From Haemophilus_A paraphrohaemolyticus_A (GTDB lineage: Bacteria > Pseudomonadota > Gammaproteobacteria > Enterobacterales > Pasteurellaceae): 64,000 nucleotides of DNA. Position 1 is the stretch's first letter. Each line of letters begins with the position of its first letter. The translations under genes and the position numbers were made by a program. The notes beneath the pieces were generated by a model, which was not told where the DNA came from, did no database searches, and saw only the letters and a list, made by a program, of their open reading frames with translations. The DNA lies in contig NZ_QEQF01000001.1 of the NCBI RefSeq assembly GCF_003253115.1, positions 248,001-312,000 of the forward strand, written 5' to 3'. This document shows, piece by piece, positions 1-7,566 of the stretch.

Positions 1-46
1 GTTTATCTTGTTTTTTCTCGTTTGAACGTGGATTGTAATCAGCCAT
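1..46 (-). CDS. 5' end of a gene cut by the window edge
   Basis: An ATG at 44-46 on the minus strand follows a good ribosome binding site (GCAGGAAATT) and opens a frame that stays open to the window edge. The visible product starts MADYNPRSNEKKQDK, a hydrophilic N-terminus. It lies about 18 bases downstream of epmB on the same strand, so the two are probably cotranscribed. Too little is visible to name it. Confidence 0.55.
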   Translation of the reverse strand, partial: MADYNPRSNEKKQDK

Positions 47-64
47 AATTTCCTGCTTTTTTAA

Positions 65-1072
65 TTATCCCATCAAGGTTTTATTCGGCTCACGTGCGAT
101 TTCGCGCACCAATTTCGGCACTAAATAACCCGAACTGATTTTTTGCAATGCTTGATAAATTTCAAAGGCTTGCTCATCTGATATCCAGAAATGGCTTGCA
201 CCTTCAACCTTATCTAATAGATGTAGATAATAAGGCAAAACACCAACAGAAAAAAGTTTATCGCTCAAGGCTTTTAAAATTTGCGCATTATCATTAATAC
301 CTTTAAGCAACACCGATTGGTTTAACAAAGTAACGCCAATTCGTTTTAAATCAGCCAGTTTTTCAGCCAAAATATCATCAATCTCATTAGCGTGATTGAT
401 GTGTGAAACCAGTACAATATTTAAGCGAGATACTTGTAATCGCTGACAAAGCGTTTCGGTTATGCGGTTTGGAATCACCACGTGAAAACGGCTATGAATA
501 CGCAAGGTTTTAAGATGCGAAATTGCCTCTAATCGAGTCAGCAACCAATCAAGCTCTTCATCTTTTGCCATCAGAGGATCACCGCCCGACAAAATAATCT
601 CTTCCAGTTCAGAATGTTGTTCAATATACGACAAACTCTCTTGCCAAATTTGCTTATTACTTTTGACTTCGTGATAAGGAAAATGGCGACGGAAGCAGTA
701 ACGACAATTCACCGCACAACTATTCTTGAGCATAAATAACAAACGGTTATGGTATTTATGCAAAATATTCGGTGCAGGGCTATGTTGCTCTTCAAGCGGA
801 TCTTTCGTAAACCCTTCCGCTTGTAAAAACTCTTGCTCTGCCGACATCACTTGCAAAAACAGTGGATCTTGCGGATTGCCCTTTTCCATTCGTTCTGCAA
901 AACTTCTTGGTACTCGTAATGGAAACAGCTTGCGAGCTAAAATTGCTTGTTCAAAATCTGCAGGATTGAGCTCAAGAAAAGTCAGCAATTTAACAGGCTC
1001 ATTAAAAGCCTCGGCTAAATCTGTTAGCCATTGCGGCTTGGTTTGAACGGTATGAATTGAAATTGATTGCAT
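65..1072 (-). CDS. epmB: EF-P beta-lysylation protein EpmB (lysine 2,3-aminomutase family)
   Basis: Radical-SAM enzyme that converts L-alpha-lysine to (R)-beta-lysine, which EpmA then attaches to Lys34 of elongation factor P in the cytoplasm. The 335-residue product has the radical-SAM cluster motif CAVNCRYC near residue 119 and the LSGGDPL motif of the aminomutase family near residue 163. It is shorter than clostridial lysine 2,3-aminomutases, as expected for EpmB. The partner gene efp lies 0.8 kb away on the opposite strand, which supports the assignment. The ATG at 1070-1072 is the natural start. epmA is not in the window. Confidence 0.95.
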   Translation of the reverse strand: MQSISIHTVQTKPQWLTDLAEAFNEPVKLLTFLELNPADFEQAILARKLFPLRVPRSFAERMEKGNPQDPLFLQVMSAEQEFLQAEGFTKDPLEEQHSPAPNILHKYHNRLLFMLKNSCAVNCRYCFRRHFPYHEVKSNKQIWQESLSYIEQHSELEEIILSGGDPLMAKDEELDWLLTRLEAISHLKTLRIHSRFHVVIPNRITETLCQRLQVSRLNIVLVSHINHANEIDDILAEKLADLKRIGVTLLNQSVLLKGINDNAQILKALSDKLFSVGVLPYYLHLLDKVEGASHFWISDEQAFEIYQALQKISSGYLVPKLVREIAREPNKTLMG

Positions 1073-1087
1073 AGCAATAAATAAGTA

Positions 1088-1112
1088 AAACGGGCGTACT
1101 TAACACGCCCTA
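1088..1112 (-). terminator. Terminator after the 200-residue secreted protein gene
   Basis: The arms GGGCGT and ACGCCC pair around a short loop. On the minus strand the hairpin is followed by CGTTTTACTT. It lies between the stop of the gene ending at 1132 and the start of epmB. Confidence 0.6.
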
Positions 1113-1131
1113 ATATCGGAGTTTTTTGATT

Positions 1132-1734
1132 TTATGGAACTAAACGGCATTCAAGTGGGCTGCCATTTGGTTTAACCATCACGACGGGTGATGCCTGTAC
1201 GGTTTGTCCTGCCAATGCTGGAATTAAATATTGCACACCTTCAATGCAGTAGCGACGGTAACCATCCGTTTTCTCAATTAAGAATGGATCAATTTGACCA
1301 CCAATGCTCTTAAATTGAGTCACTTGAGCGTTTGCAACATCTGCTGTTTTTTCTACCGCTTGTGTAGTGCCCGCGGTTGGCTGAGCAGCCTGCTGAGTGG
1401 TTTGATTCGCTTGTGCCGCTGATGGCGTAAGCATTTCACTTAACACATAACCTGCTGCTGCCCCTGTTGCAAAACTCGCTAAACGGCTACCACCAGCTTG
1501 CTGTGCTTGAGCCTGCGTCTGAGCACTTTGAGCAGCACGTGTGTTATCGAAAGTCGCATCGCGTTGTGTTTGTTGCTGCGTATTTGTTTTTTGTTGTGAG
1601 TTCATTTTCATTGGCTGTACAGGTGCACTAATCGTGCGACCAGAAACAGAGCGAGCAGGACGCATCCCTTTTGCTTCCACAACAGATACCACAGATAACG
1701 CTAAAATTGTTGAAAGAGTAATAAGTTTTTTCAT
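1132..1734 (-). CDS. Secreted protein of unknown function, Gln/Ala-rich
   Basis: I do not recognise this 200-residue protein. The N-terminus (MKKLITLSTILALSVVSVVEA) is a clear signal peptide with likely cleavage after VEA, so the product is exported. Residues about 40-125 are low complexity, rich in Q, A and T (QQKTNTQQQTQR, AQTQAQAQQA), with a short hydrophobic Ala/Gly stretch (ASFATGAAAGYVLSEML) that could be a weak membrane or glycine-zipper segment. The C-terminal 60 residues are more ordered and hold two cysteines (RYCIEG and LECRLVP) that could form a disulfide. It is divergent from efp and upstream of epmB on the same strand, with its own terminator, so a link to EF-P modification is not implied. 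Confidence 0.75.
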   Translation of the reverse strand: MKKLITLSTILALSVVSVVEAKGMRPARSVSGRTISAPVQPMKMNSQQKTNTQQQTQRDATFDNTRAAQSAQTQAQAQQAGGSRLASFATGAAAGYVLSEMLTPSAAQANQTTQQAAQPTAGTTQAVEKTADVANAQVTQFKSIGGQIDPFLIEKTDGYRRYCIEGVQYLIPALAGQTVQASPVVMVKPNGSPLECRLVP

Positions 1735-1881
1735 TTTCCATCCTTTTTGAAATAATTTTGGATTATACCGTAAAAAAATTTAGAGATCTTTGAATATTTG
1801 CGGTATTATATGGGGTCTTTTTGACAAACCCAATAGCGGGTTGTTCAATTTTGTTAACTTTTTGTAAACATTGAGGAAACC

Positions 1882-2448
1882 ATGGCTAACTATAGCACTA
1901 CTGATTTCAAACCAGGTTTAAAATTTATCCAAGATGGCGAACCTTGCGTAATCGTTGAAAATGAATTCGTAAAACCAGGTAAAGGTCAAGCCTTTACACG
2001 TACTAAAATCCGTAAATTGATTTCAGGCAAAGTATTAGAAATCAACTTCAAATCAGGTTCAACTGTTGAAGCTGCAGACGTTGTTGATTACAACTACACA
2101 TACTCTTATAAAGATGAAGATTTCTGGTACTTTATGCACCCAGAAACTTTCGAGCAAATTTCTGTAGATGCAAAAGCATTAGGCGATAACGACAAATGGT
2201 TAGTTGACCAAGCTGAATGTATTATCACATTATGGAACGGCTCTGCAATCTCTGTAACTCCGCCAAACTTCGTAGAATTAGAAGTAACTGACACAGATCC
2301 AGGCTTAAAAGGGGATACAGCAGGTACTGGCGGTAAACCAGCAACATTAAGCACAGGTGCGGTTGTTCGTGTGCCATTATTCGTTCAAATCGGTGAGGTT
2401 ATCCGCGTAGATACTCGCTCTGGCGAATACGTTTCACGTGTAAAATAA
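1882..2448 (+). CDS. efp: Elongation factor P
   Basis: Cytoplasmic translation factor that binds between the P and E sites and relieves ribosome stalling at polyproline stretches. The 188 residues match the usual length. The modified loop has PGKGQA, placing the target lysine at position 34, as in the EpmA/EpmB-dependent type. The C-terminal signature region (IRVDTRSGEYVSRVK) is intact. The start is the ATG after TTGAGGAAACC. The gene stands alone, followed by a strong terminator, and the enzyme that makes its modification (EpmB) is encoded nearby. Confidence 0.98.
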   Translation: MANYSTTDFKPGLKFIQDGEPCVIVENEFVKPGKGQAFTRTKIRKLISGKVLEINFKSGSTVEAADVVDYNYTYSYKDEDFWYFMHPETFEQISVDAKALGDNDKWLVDQAECIITLWNGSAISVTPPNFVELEVTDTDPGLKGDTAGTGGKPATLSTGAVVRVPLFVQIGEVIRVDTRSGEYVSRVK

Positions 2449-2479
2449 TTGATACGACTATTTAGTAATCCCTTTTCAA

Positions 2480-2525
2480 GCGGTAAGATTTCTTGCAAAT
2501 TTTGCAAAAATCTTGCCGTTTTTTC
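2480..2525 (+). terminator. efp terminator
   Basis: Stem GCGGTAAGATTT pairing with AAATCTTGCCG, followed by a run of six T. The stem carries an uptake-signal-like CAAGCGGT word, a common arrangement in this family. Confidence 0.85.
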
Positions 2526-2576
2526 ATTTATTATCTTCCTATTTCAACTATTCTCAGGTAAGATTGGCACGCTTTT

Positions 2577-2595
2577 GAGAATTGTTTTCAATAAA
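2577..2595 (+). promoter_or_regulatory. Possible Fur box upstream of the siderophore importer
   Basis: GAGAATTGTTTTCAATAAA matches the 19-bp Fur consensus GATAATGATTATCATTATC at 12 positions by hand alignment. It lies 40 bases before the start of the binding-protein gene, where an iron repressor would act. The match is moderate and unproven. Confidence 0.45.
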
Positions 2596-2634
2596 TTTTC
2601 TGTTCCATTGATTAGTTTTTAATAGGAATTTCTT

Positions 2635-3543
2635 ATGTTCAAAAAAACACTCCTTACTTTAGCCCTTGCGGTATCATGCTCTTCAGTTTCATTTGCAAAA
2701 GATGTGACCATTCCGACCGCTCATGGTGATGTTACTTTCACTCAAACACCAACCAAACTTGCCGTATTTGAAGCAGCAGCAATTGATACGCTTGCACATT
2801 TAGGCGTACCTGTTGCAGGTAGCCCTGATGTGGCTCGTACCTTGCCATATTTAAAACCAGCGACAGAAAAAGCGGTGAATATCGGTACTGTTTTTGAGCC
2901 AAATTACGAAGCATTAAACAGCTTAAAACCTGATTTAATTATTGTAGGTAGCCGTGCAGCAAAAAAAGTCGATGAGTTAAAAAATATTGCAACAACTATT
3001 GATGTAACCACACCGAAAGAAGTGAACACTTTGCAAGGTGGTTTAAACAACATCGAAAACTACGGTAAATTATTCAATAAAGAAGCTGAAGCGGCAAAAT
3101 TAAAAGTGGAGCTTGAAACCTTAATCGCTGAAACCAAAGAAGCGGTAAAAGGTAAAGGAAATGGCTTAATTGTACTTGTTAATGGTGGCAAAATGTCCGC
3201 ATTTGGTCCTGTAGGTCGCTTAGGTTGGGTTCACTCTGCTCTTAATATTCCTGAAGCAAAATTTGAAGTGAACACCAAAGGAGCAAACCACGGCACACCA
3301 ATTTCATTTGAATACTTACAAAAAGTAAACCCAGATTGGTTATTCGTGTTAGACCGCACCGCAGCAATCGGTGAAGAAGGAAAAACAGCCCAAGAAGTGT
3401 TAGATAACGAATTAGTGCACCAAACTAAAGCATGGAAAAACGGGCACATTATTTATCTCAGCAGCTCTGCTTATCTTGCTGCAGGTAGCGTAGAGCAAAT
3501 GCGTTTAGACCTTAACAACATCAAACAAGCGTTCTCTAAATAA
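2635..3543 (+). CDS. Siderophore ABC transporter, periplasmic binding protein
   Basis: Periplasmic binding protein of the PF01497 family (CeuE/VctP/YclQ-like) that delivers a ferric siderophore to the FecCD-type permeases encoded just downstream. The 302-residue product has a signal peptide ending near VSFAKD and the usual two-lobe layout. NHGTPISFE and SSSAYLAAGS correspond in position to the His and Tyr that complete the iron shell in CeuE-type proteins, which suggests a catecholate or its breakdown product as ligand. It is the first gene of a four-gene operon; its stop overlaps the next start by one base. No outer-membrane receptor gene is present in the window, so the exact substrate is unknown. 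Confidence 0.88.
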   Translation: MFKKTLLTLALAVSCSSVSFAKDVTIPTAHGDVTFTQTPTKLAVFEAAAIDTLAHLGVPVAGSPDVARTLPYLKPATEKAVNIGTVFEPNYEALNSLKPDLIIVGSRAAKKVDELKNIATTIDVTTPKEVNTLQGGLNNIENYGKLFNKEAEAAKLKVELETLIAETKEAVKGKGNGLIVLVNGGKMSAFGPVGRLGWVHSALNIPEAKFEVNTKGANHGTPISFEYLQKVNPDWLFVLDRTAAIGEEGKTAQEVLDNELVHQTKAWKNGHIIYLSSSAYLAAGSVEQMRLDLNNIKQAFSK

Positions 3544-4490
3544 TGCGGAAGCTCACATTTTTTAATCTTTTCTTACTTTTAATCCTCTGCCCCCTTAGTA
3601 TGTCCGTGGGGGTAGCGGATTTTCATTGGGGCGAAATTTTCAGCCAGCCTGAACAATTACAACTACTCTTAATCAGTCGCCTGCCTCGTACTATTGCAGT
3701 CATCCTTGTTGGGGCAACATTAAGTGTGGCTGGGATGGTATTGCAAATTGTGCTTAAAAACCGTTTTATTGAACCAAGCATGATTGGGGCAAGCCAAAGT
3801 GCAGCAGTTGGCATTTTGATCGCAACTTTACTTTTCCCTGCGACTCCGTTGCTGTTTAAGATGTCTTTTGCCTCTATAACCGCTCTTATCGGCATGGCAA
3901 TTTTTATGCTGTTAATGCGTAATCTTCCGCCTCATCAAAAACTGATGTTGCCACTAGTTGGGATTATTTTCGGTAATATTATTGAAGCGGTAACGACTTT
4001 TATTGCCTACGAAACCGACAGTTTGCAACTTCTTTCTGTCTGGTTTGCGGGGGATTTTTCTGGCATACTCGCAGGACGCTATGAGTTACTTTGGCTTACA
4101 GCGGGCTTAGCCGTAATCATCTATATTCTTGCAGATCAACTGAGTATTGCAGGGCTTGGGCAGAATATCAGTACTAGTCTTGGGATTAATTACCACCAAA
4201 TGACATGGATAGCTCTAATTATCGTGGCAATGATTACCGCGGTGATTGTTGTTACAGTTGGGCAAATTCCGTTTATTGGTTTGGTCGTACCGAATATCGT
4301 TTCTCGTCTAGCAGGCGATCGCCTTCGTCAAAACTTGCCAGCAGTAGTATTGCTTGGAGCGAATTTGATCTTAGTCTGTGATATTTTAGGTCGCGTGGTA
4401 AATGAACCGTTTGAAGTACCGATTTCAACTATTTTCGGTATTGTCGGTACGGTGCTTTTCCTCTATCTACTTTTTAAGGGGAAAAAATAA
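3543..4490 (+). CDS. Siderophore ABC transporter permease 1 (FecCD family)
   Basis: Inner-membrane permease of the FecCD/BtuC family, 315 residues with roughly nine hydrophobic segments. The RLPRTIAVILVGATLSVAG motif near residue 47 is the family hallmark, and GLVVPNIVSRLAGDR corresponds to the cytoplasmic coupling region that contacts the ATPase. It would form a heterodimer with the product of the following gene. Start and stop each overlap the neighbouring gene by one base (TAATG), so the operon is translationally coupled. Confidence 0.92.
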   Translation: MRKLTFFNLFLLLILCPLSMSVGVADFHWGEIFSQPEQLQLLLISRLPRTIAVILVGATLSVAGMVLQIVLKNRFIEPSMIGASQSAAVGILIATLLFPATPLLFKMSFASITALIGMAIFMLLMRNLPPHQKLMLPLVGIIFGNIIEAVTTFIAYETDSLQLLSVWFAGDFSGILAGRYELLWLTAGLAVIIYILADQLSIAGLGQNISTSLGINYHQMTWIALIIVAMITAVIVVTVGQIPFIGLVVPNIVSRLAGDRLRQNLPAVVLLGANLILVCDILGRVVNEPFEVPISTIFGIVGTVLFLYLLFKGKK

Positions 4491-5431
4491 TGAAGTCCTC
4501 TCGTATTTTGCTCATCTCAAGCCTGATTTTGTTTGCAAGCGGCCTATTTTTTATGCTATTTAACAGCAATGGCAATTGGGATTTTGTTTTGCCATTTCGT
4601 GGAAAAAAATTGTTGTTGTTACTTACCATCGCTTACACAATCGGCGTTTCAACATTGCTTTTCCAAACCTTAACGAATAACCCAATTTTGACGCCAAGCA
4701 TTTTAGGATTTGACTCACTCTATCTGCTGATTCAAACCTTGCTTGTCTTTTTAATTGGCGGTGTGGGATTTACTCAATTAAACATCAGCGGAAAATTTGC
4801 CTTTGAAACGCTATTGATGCTCGCAGCAGCATTGTTGCTATTCCGCACACTTACCAGAGATCATGCCGACATCGCACGCATGTTGCTCATCGGTGTCGTA
4901 TTTGGCGTGTTCTTCCGCAGTGTCAATAATTTATTGCAGCGTATGATCGATCCTGAAGAATTTGCCGTTGCACAAAGCTCCTCATTTGCGAGCTTTAATA
5001 ATGCTAACCCAACACTTCTTACGATTGGCATTGCAATTGCTGTGATTACGGCTACCTGGATCTGGACACAACGCCACAAACTTGATGTCTTAATGCTCGG
5101 CAAACACAAGGCTATCGGCTTAGGTATCAACTACAACCGCTTTTCACATCAACTATTAATTTGCTGTGCCTTACTGGTTTCCGTTTCAACGGCTTTGGTG
5201 GGACCAATCCTTTTCTTGGGATTGTTAGTTTGTGCTATAGTGAATGCCATTAGTCCAACCATGCAACATTCTGTCCGAATTCCGCTCACGTTTATTATCT
5301 CCGCCATCACGCTGGTATTAGGGCAAGCCGTGTTTGAACAGTTCTTCAAACTACAAGGCGTGTTAAGTGTCGTAATAGAATTTACAGGCGGCATTGTGTT
5401 TATCTATTTGATGTTAAAAAAACAAAAATGA
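4490..5431 (+). CDS. Siderophore ABC transporter permease 2 (FecCD family)
   Basis: Second FecCD-type permease, 313 residues. The family motif is less canonical than in permease 1, as in the CeuC/YclO half of such importers (LTNNPILTPSILGFDSLY near residue 61), and the coupling region reads LVGPILFLGLLVCAIVNAI. It shares one base with the stop of permease 1 and overlaps the ATPase gene by four bases (ATGA). With the flanking genes it completes the transmembrane pore of the importer. Confidence 0.92.
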   Translation: MKSSRILLISSLILFASGLFFMLFNSNGNWDFVLPFRGKKLLLLLTIAYTIGVSTLLFQTLTNNPILTPSILGFDSLYLLIQTLLVFLIGGVGFTQLNISGKFAFETLLMLAAALLLFRTLTRDHADIARMLLIGVVFGVFFRSVNNLLQRMIDPEEFAVAQSSSFASFNNANPTLLTIGIAIAVITATWIWTQRHKLDVLMLGKHKAIGLGINYNRFSHQLLICCALLVSVSTALVGPILFLGLLVCAIVNAISPTMQHSVRIPLTFIISAITLVLGQAVFEQFFKLQGVLSVVIEFTGGIVFIYLMLKKQK

Positions 5432-6186
5432 TCGAAGTTAAAAATCTTTCCCATCAGATCGGGCAAAGTCCGATTTTAAAAAACATTAACCTCACCATTC
5501 CGAACGGAGGCATTACTGCTCTTGTGGGTGCAAATGGTGCAGGGAAATCTACCCTGCTTTCACTCATCGCCCGTTTGAATCCTATTCAACGCGGTCAAAT
5601 TTTGTTAGACAGTTACGATATTGCTACAACTCATTCTCGCACCATCGCCCAGAATTTGGCGATTCTTACGCAAGATAACGTGATCCACAGCCGTATCACC
5701 GTGCAGGATTTGTTGATGTTTGGGCGCTACCCGCATCATCAAGGCAAAATTCGACCGCTTGATCAAGAGATCGTTGATGAAGCCTTAGTACGTTTTGAGC
5801 TTAAACCTCTAGCAAATCGTTTTCTAAACGAACTTTCTGGCGGGCAACGCCAGCGTGCGTTGATTGCGATGACATTCTGCCAGAAAACCAATCACGTCCT
5901 GCTGGACGAACCACTTAATAATCTGGATATGTTTCACGCCCGTGAGTTGATGCGATTGTTGAGAAAACTAACCGATGAGTTAGCTCTCACCACCGTGATG
6001 GTGGTGCATGACATCAATATGGCAGCGGCTTATGCTGACACAATTGTGGCGATGAAAAACGGAGAAATTGTGATGACAGGCACGCCTGAAGAAATCATCA
6101 CAACCGAGCATTTAAAAAGCGTATTTGGTTTAGATGCAGAAGTGTTGGAACATCAAGGGAAAAGATTAGTGGTTCATCATATTTGA
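5428..6186 (+). CDS. Siderophore ABC transporter ATP-binding protein
   Basis: FepC-like cytoplasmic ATPase of 252 residues. Walker A is GANGAGKST near residue 35, the signature is LSGGQRQRALIAM near residue 135, and Walker B is HVLLDEPLNNLD. It powers the two FecCD permeases encoded just upstream. This is the last gene of the operon. Its natural terminator is probably the hairpin now at about 13864-13905, displaced by the inserted IS/adhesin unit that begins 33 bases after its stop codon. Confidence 0.93.
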   Translation: MIEVKNLSHQIGQSPILKNINLTIPNGGITALVGANGAGKSTLLSLIARLNPIQRGQILLDSYDIATTHSRTIAQNLAILTQDNVIHSRITVQDLLMFGRYPHHQGKIRPLDQEIVDEALVRFELKPLANRFLNELSGGQRQRALIAMTFCQKTNHVLLDEPLNNLDMFHARELMRLLRKLTDELALTTVMVVHDINMAAAYADTIVAMKNGEIVMTGTPEEIITTEHLKSVFGLDAEVLEHQGKRLVVHHI

Positions 6187-6214
6187 TGCATTTAACCTTC
6201 TTATCTCAATTTTT

Positions 6215-6218
6215 GATC
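6215..6218. repeat. Left GATC direct repeat flanking the inserted unit
   Basis: GATC lies directly before the IS terminal TG at 6219. The same four bases follow the terminal CA of the lone IS end at 13855 (GATC at 13856-13859). This is what a target duplication of a composite IS3-family transposon would look like. Four bases alone can match by chance. Confidence 0.5.
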
Positions 6219-6244
6219 TGCCCCCAAAAAGTTGGACAGGTTAG

Positions 6245-7041
6245 TTAACTTAAATATTGAGCTCGGTATTTTACTGGGCTCAATCCTTTTAAACCAAGTT
6301 TAATTCGGTTTTGGTTGTAATACACTACATATTCTTCAATTTCAGCCTGTAATTCAGCAATTGAATGATAACTCCGTGAGTAAAAACACTCTGATTTTAG
6401 TATCGCAAAAAAGCTTTCAATCACCGCATTATCGTAGCAATTTCCTCGGCGGCTCATACTTTGCACCGCTTTACCCACCAACATTTTCCCCCATTCCGCC
6501 AAACCATACAATACGCCTTGGTCGCTATGAATAATCGGGCATTCTGTCGGTTTAAGTCGACTAAACCCTTGTGCTAACATCTTTTTCACCAATGAAAATT
6601 TGGGGCGTGTTGAAAAGTTATAGGCAATAATTTCTCGGTTAGCTAAGTCCATCAACGGTGAAAAATAAAGCTTTTCTTGCCCAACATGAAATTCCGTTAC
6701 ATCCGTTCCCCATTTTTGATTGAGTGCCATTGCTGTAAAATCACAATTCACTAAATTCGGGGCTATATGCGATCTTTTTCCTCGTTTTCCATGTCTTTAA
6801 TGGAATGAATACCTAACTCGTTCATCAGCTTTAACACCGTTTTATGATTCAAATGAAAACCCATTTGGCGTAATTTAAACGTCATAGGCCGATAACCATC
6901 TCGGTTTTTGTTCTTTTTATACAGCGATAAGATAGTCTCTTTTTCCTCGTGATAATTTCGCTTAATCTCTTTATAGTAAAAGCTTGAGCGAGGCATTTTA
7001 GCTACACGAAGTAAATCATTTAATGCGTGGTTTGGCTTCAA
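6245..7041 (-). pseudogene. IS3-family transposase orfB, frameshifted
   Basis: DDE integrase of an IS150-like element split into two frames. The first part (6763-7041) carries the N-terminal HTH_21-like region up to NELGIHSIKDMENE and then hits a stop. The second part (to 6245) carries the catalytic core with WGTDVTEF, IIHSDQG, and the GNCYDNAVIESFFAILKSE region that contains the last catalytic Glu. In the second frame the reading continues back through HGKRGKRSHIAPNLVNCDF, so a single small indel near 6795 explains the break. Expression normally needs a -1 frameshift from orfA; here a second, disabling shift is present. Confidence 0.88.
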
Positions 7042-7412
7042 TCTTTCAATAATTTTTCTTTTTTCTGTGGCTGTTTTTGACGGTCGAGTGCCTCCAACTC
7101 CTTTAGATAAGCAATCTCCGCTCGAGCCAAGGCGAGCTCTCGTTGTAACTTTTTAAACGCTTTAGGTGAAAAGTCTGTGGTTTCTGGAATTTCAATGTCT
7201 TTCTTTTTCATCTTTGGCTTCACTATTTTCGGGGTTTGAAGGTTTGTATAAGGCGATTTTACGCCATCAAGCCCTCCTTCCCGAAATGCGTTTAGCCAAT
7301 AAATGATGAGAGCATGGGAAATTTGATGAAGTTTAGCCACCTCACGGATACCATAATCCTGTTCAGTGACGAGTTTGATAATTTTCAAACGAAATTGATA
7401 AGAGTAGGACAT
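7038..7412 (-). CDS. IS3-family transposase orfA (helix-turn-helix protein)
   Basis: DNA-binding subunit of the IS, about 124 residues from the ATG at 7412. An HTH region (YGIREVAKLHQISHALIIYWL) lies near residues 20-40, followed by a charged C-terminal coiled-coil region (KLQRELALARAEIAYLKELEAL) typical of the leucine-zipper part of OrfA. The end contains GAAAAAAG at 7058-7065, a slippery run suited to the -1 frameshift that would join orfA to orfB; the orfB frame is indeed -1. Intact, but its partner orfB is broken. Confidence 0.85.
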   Translation of the reverse strand: MSYSYQFRLKIIKLVTEQDYGIREVAKLHQISHALIIYWLNAFREGGLDGVKSPYTNLQTPKIVKPKMKKKDIEIPETTDFSPKAFKKLQRELALARAEIAYLKELEALDRQKQPQKKEKLLKD

Positions 7413-7502
7413 AATCTGCACCTCAAATTAGGTGCCCAGGTTTTGGGGTGCAGTTCACTTTAAAAGTGCGGTCTTTTTTTATCTTATTTTCATATTAAAC
7501 TA

Positions 7503-7540
7503 AAAGGGCTAAGTCCTATTTACAGAACTTAGCCCTTTAA
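7503..7540 (-). terminator. Terminator of the adhesin gene (bidirectional)
   Basis: Perfect 12-bp stem AAAGGGCTAAGT / ACTTAGCCCTTT with T-rich flanks on both sides, just downstream of the adhesin stop codon. Confidence 0.85.
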
Positions 7541-7566
7541 TTTATTCACTATAAAGCGCGGTTAGA

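Larger units (their letters stand above)
6219..7452 (-). mobile_element. IS3-family insertion sequence (IS150-like), transposase broken
   Basis: The element is 1234 bp and runs from TG to CA, as IS3-family elements do. Its imperfect terminal inverted repeats are TGCCCCCAAAAAGTTGGACA on the left and, read inward from the right, TGCACCCCAAAACCTGGGCA. It carries orfA and orfB on the minus strand. orfB has a frameshift between 6763 and about 6795, so this copy should not make active transposase. The immediate flanks differ (GATC on the left, GTTC on the right), so it is not a simple single insertion with target duplication; the matching GATC is found beyond a second IS end at 13855. Confidence 0.88.
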
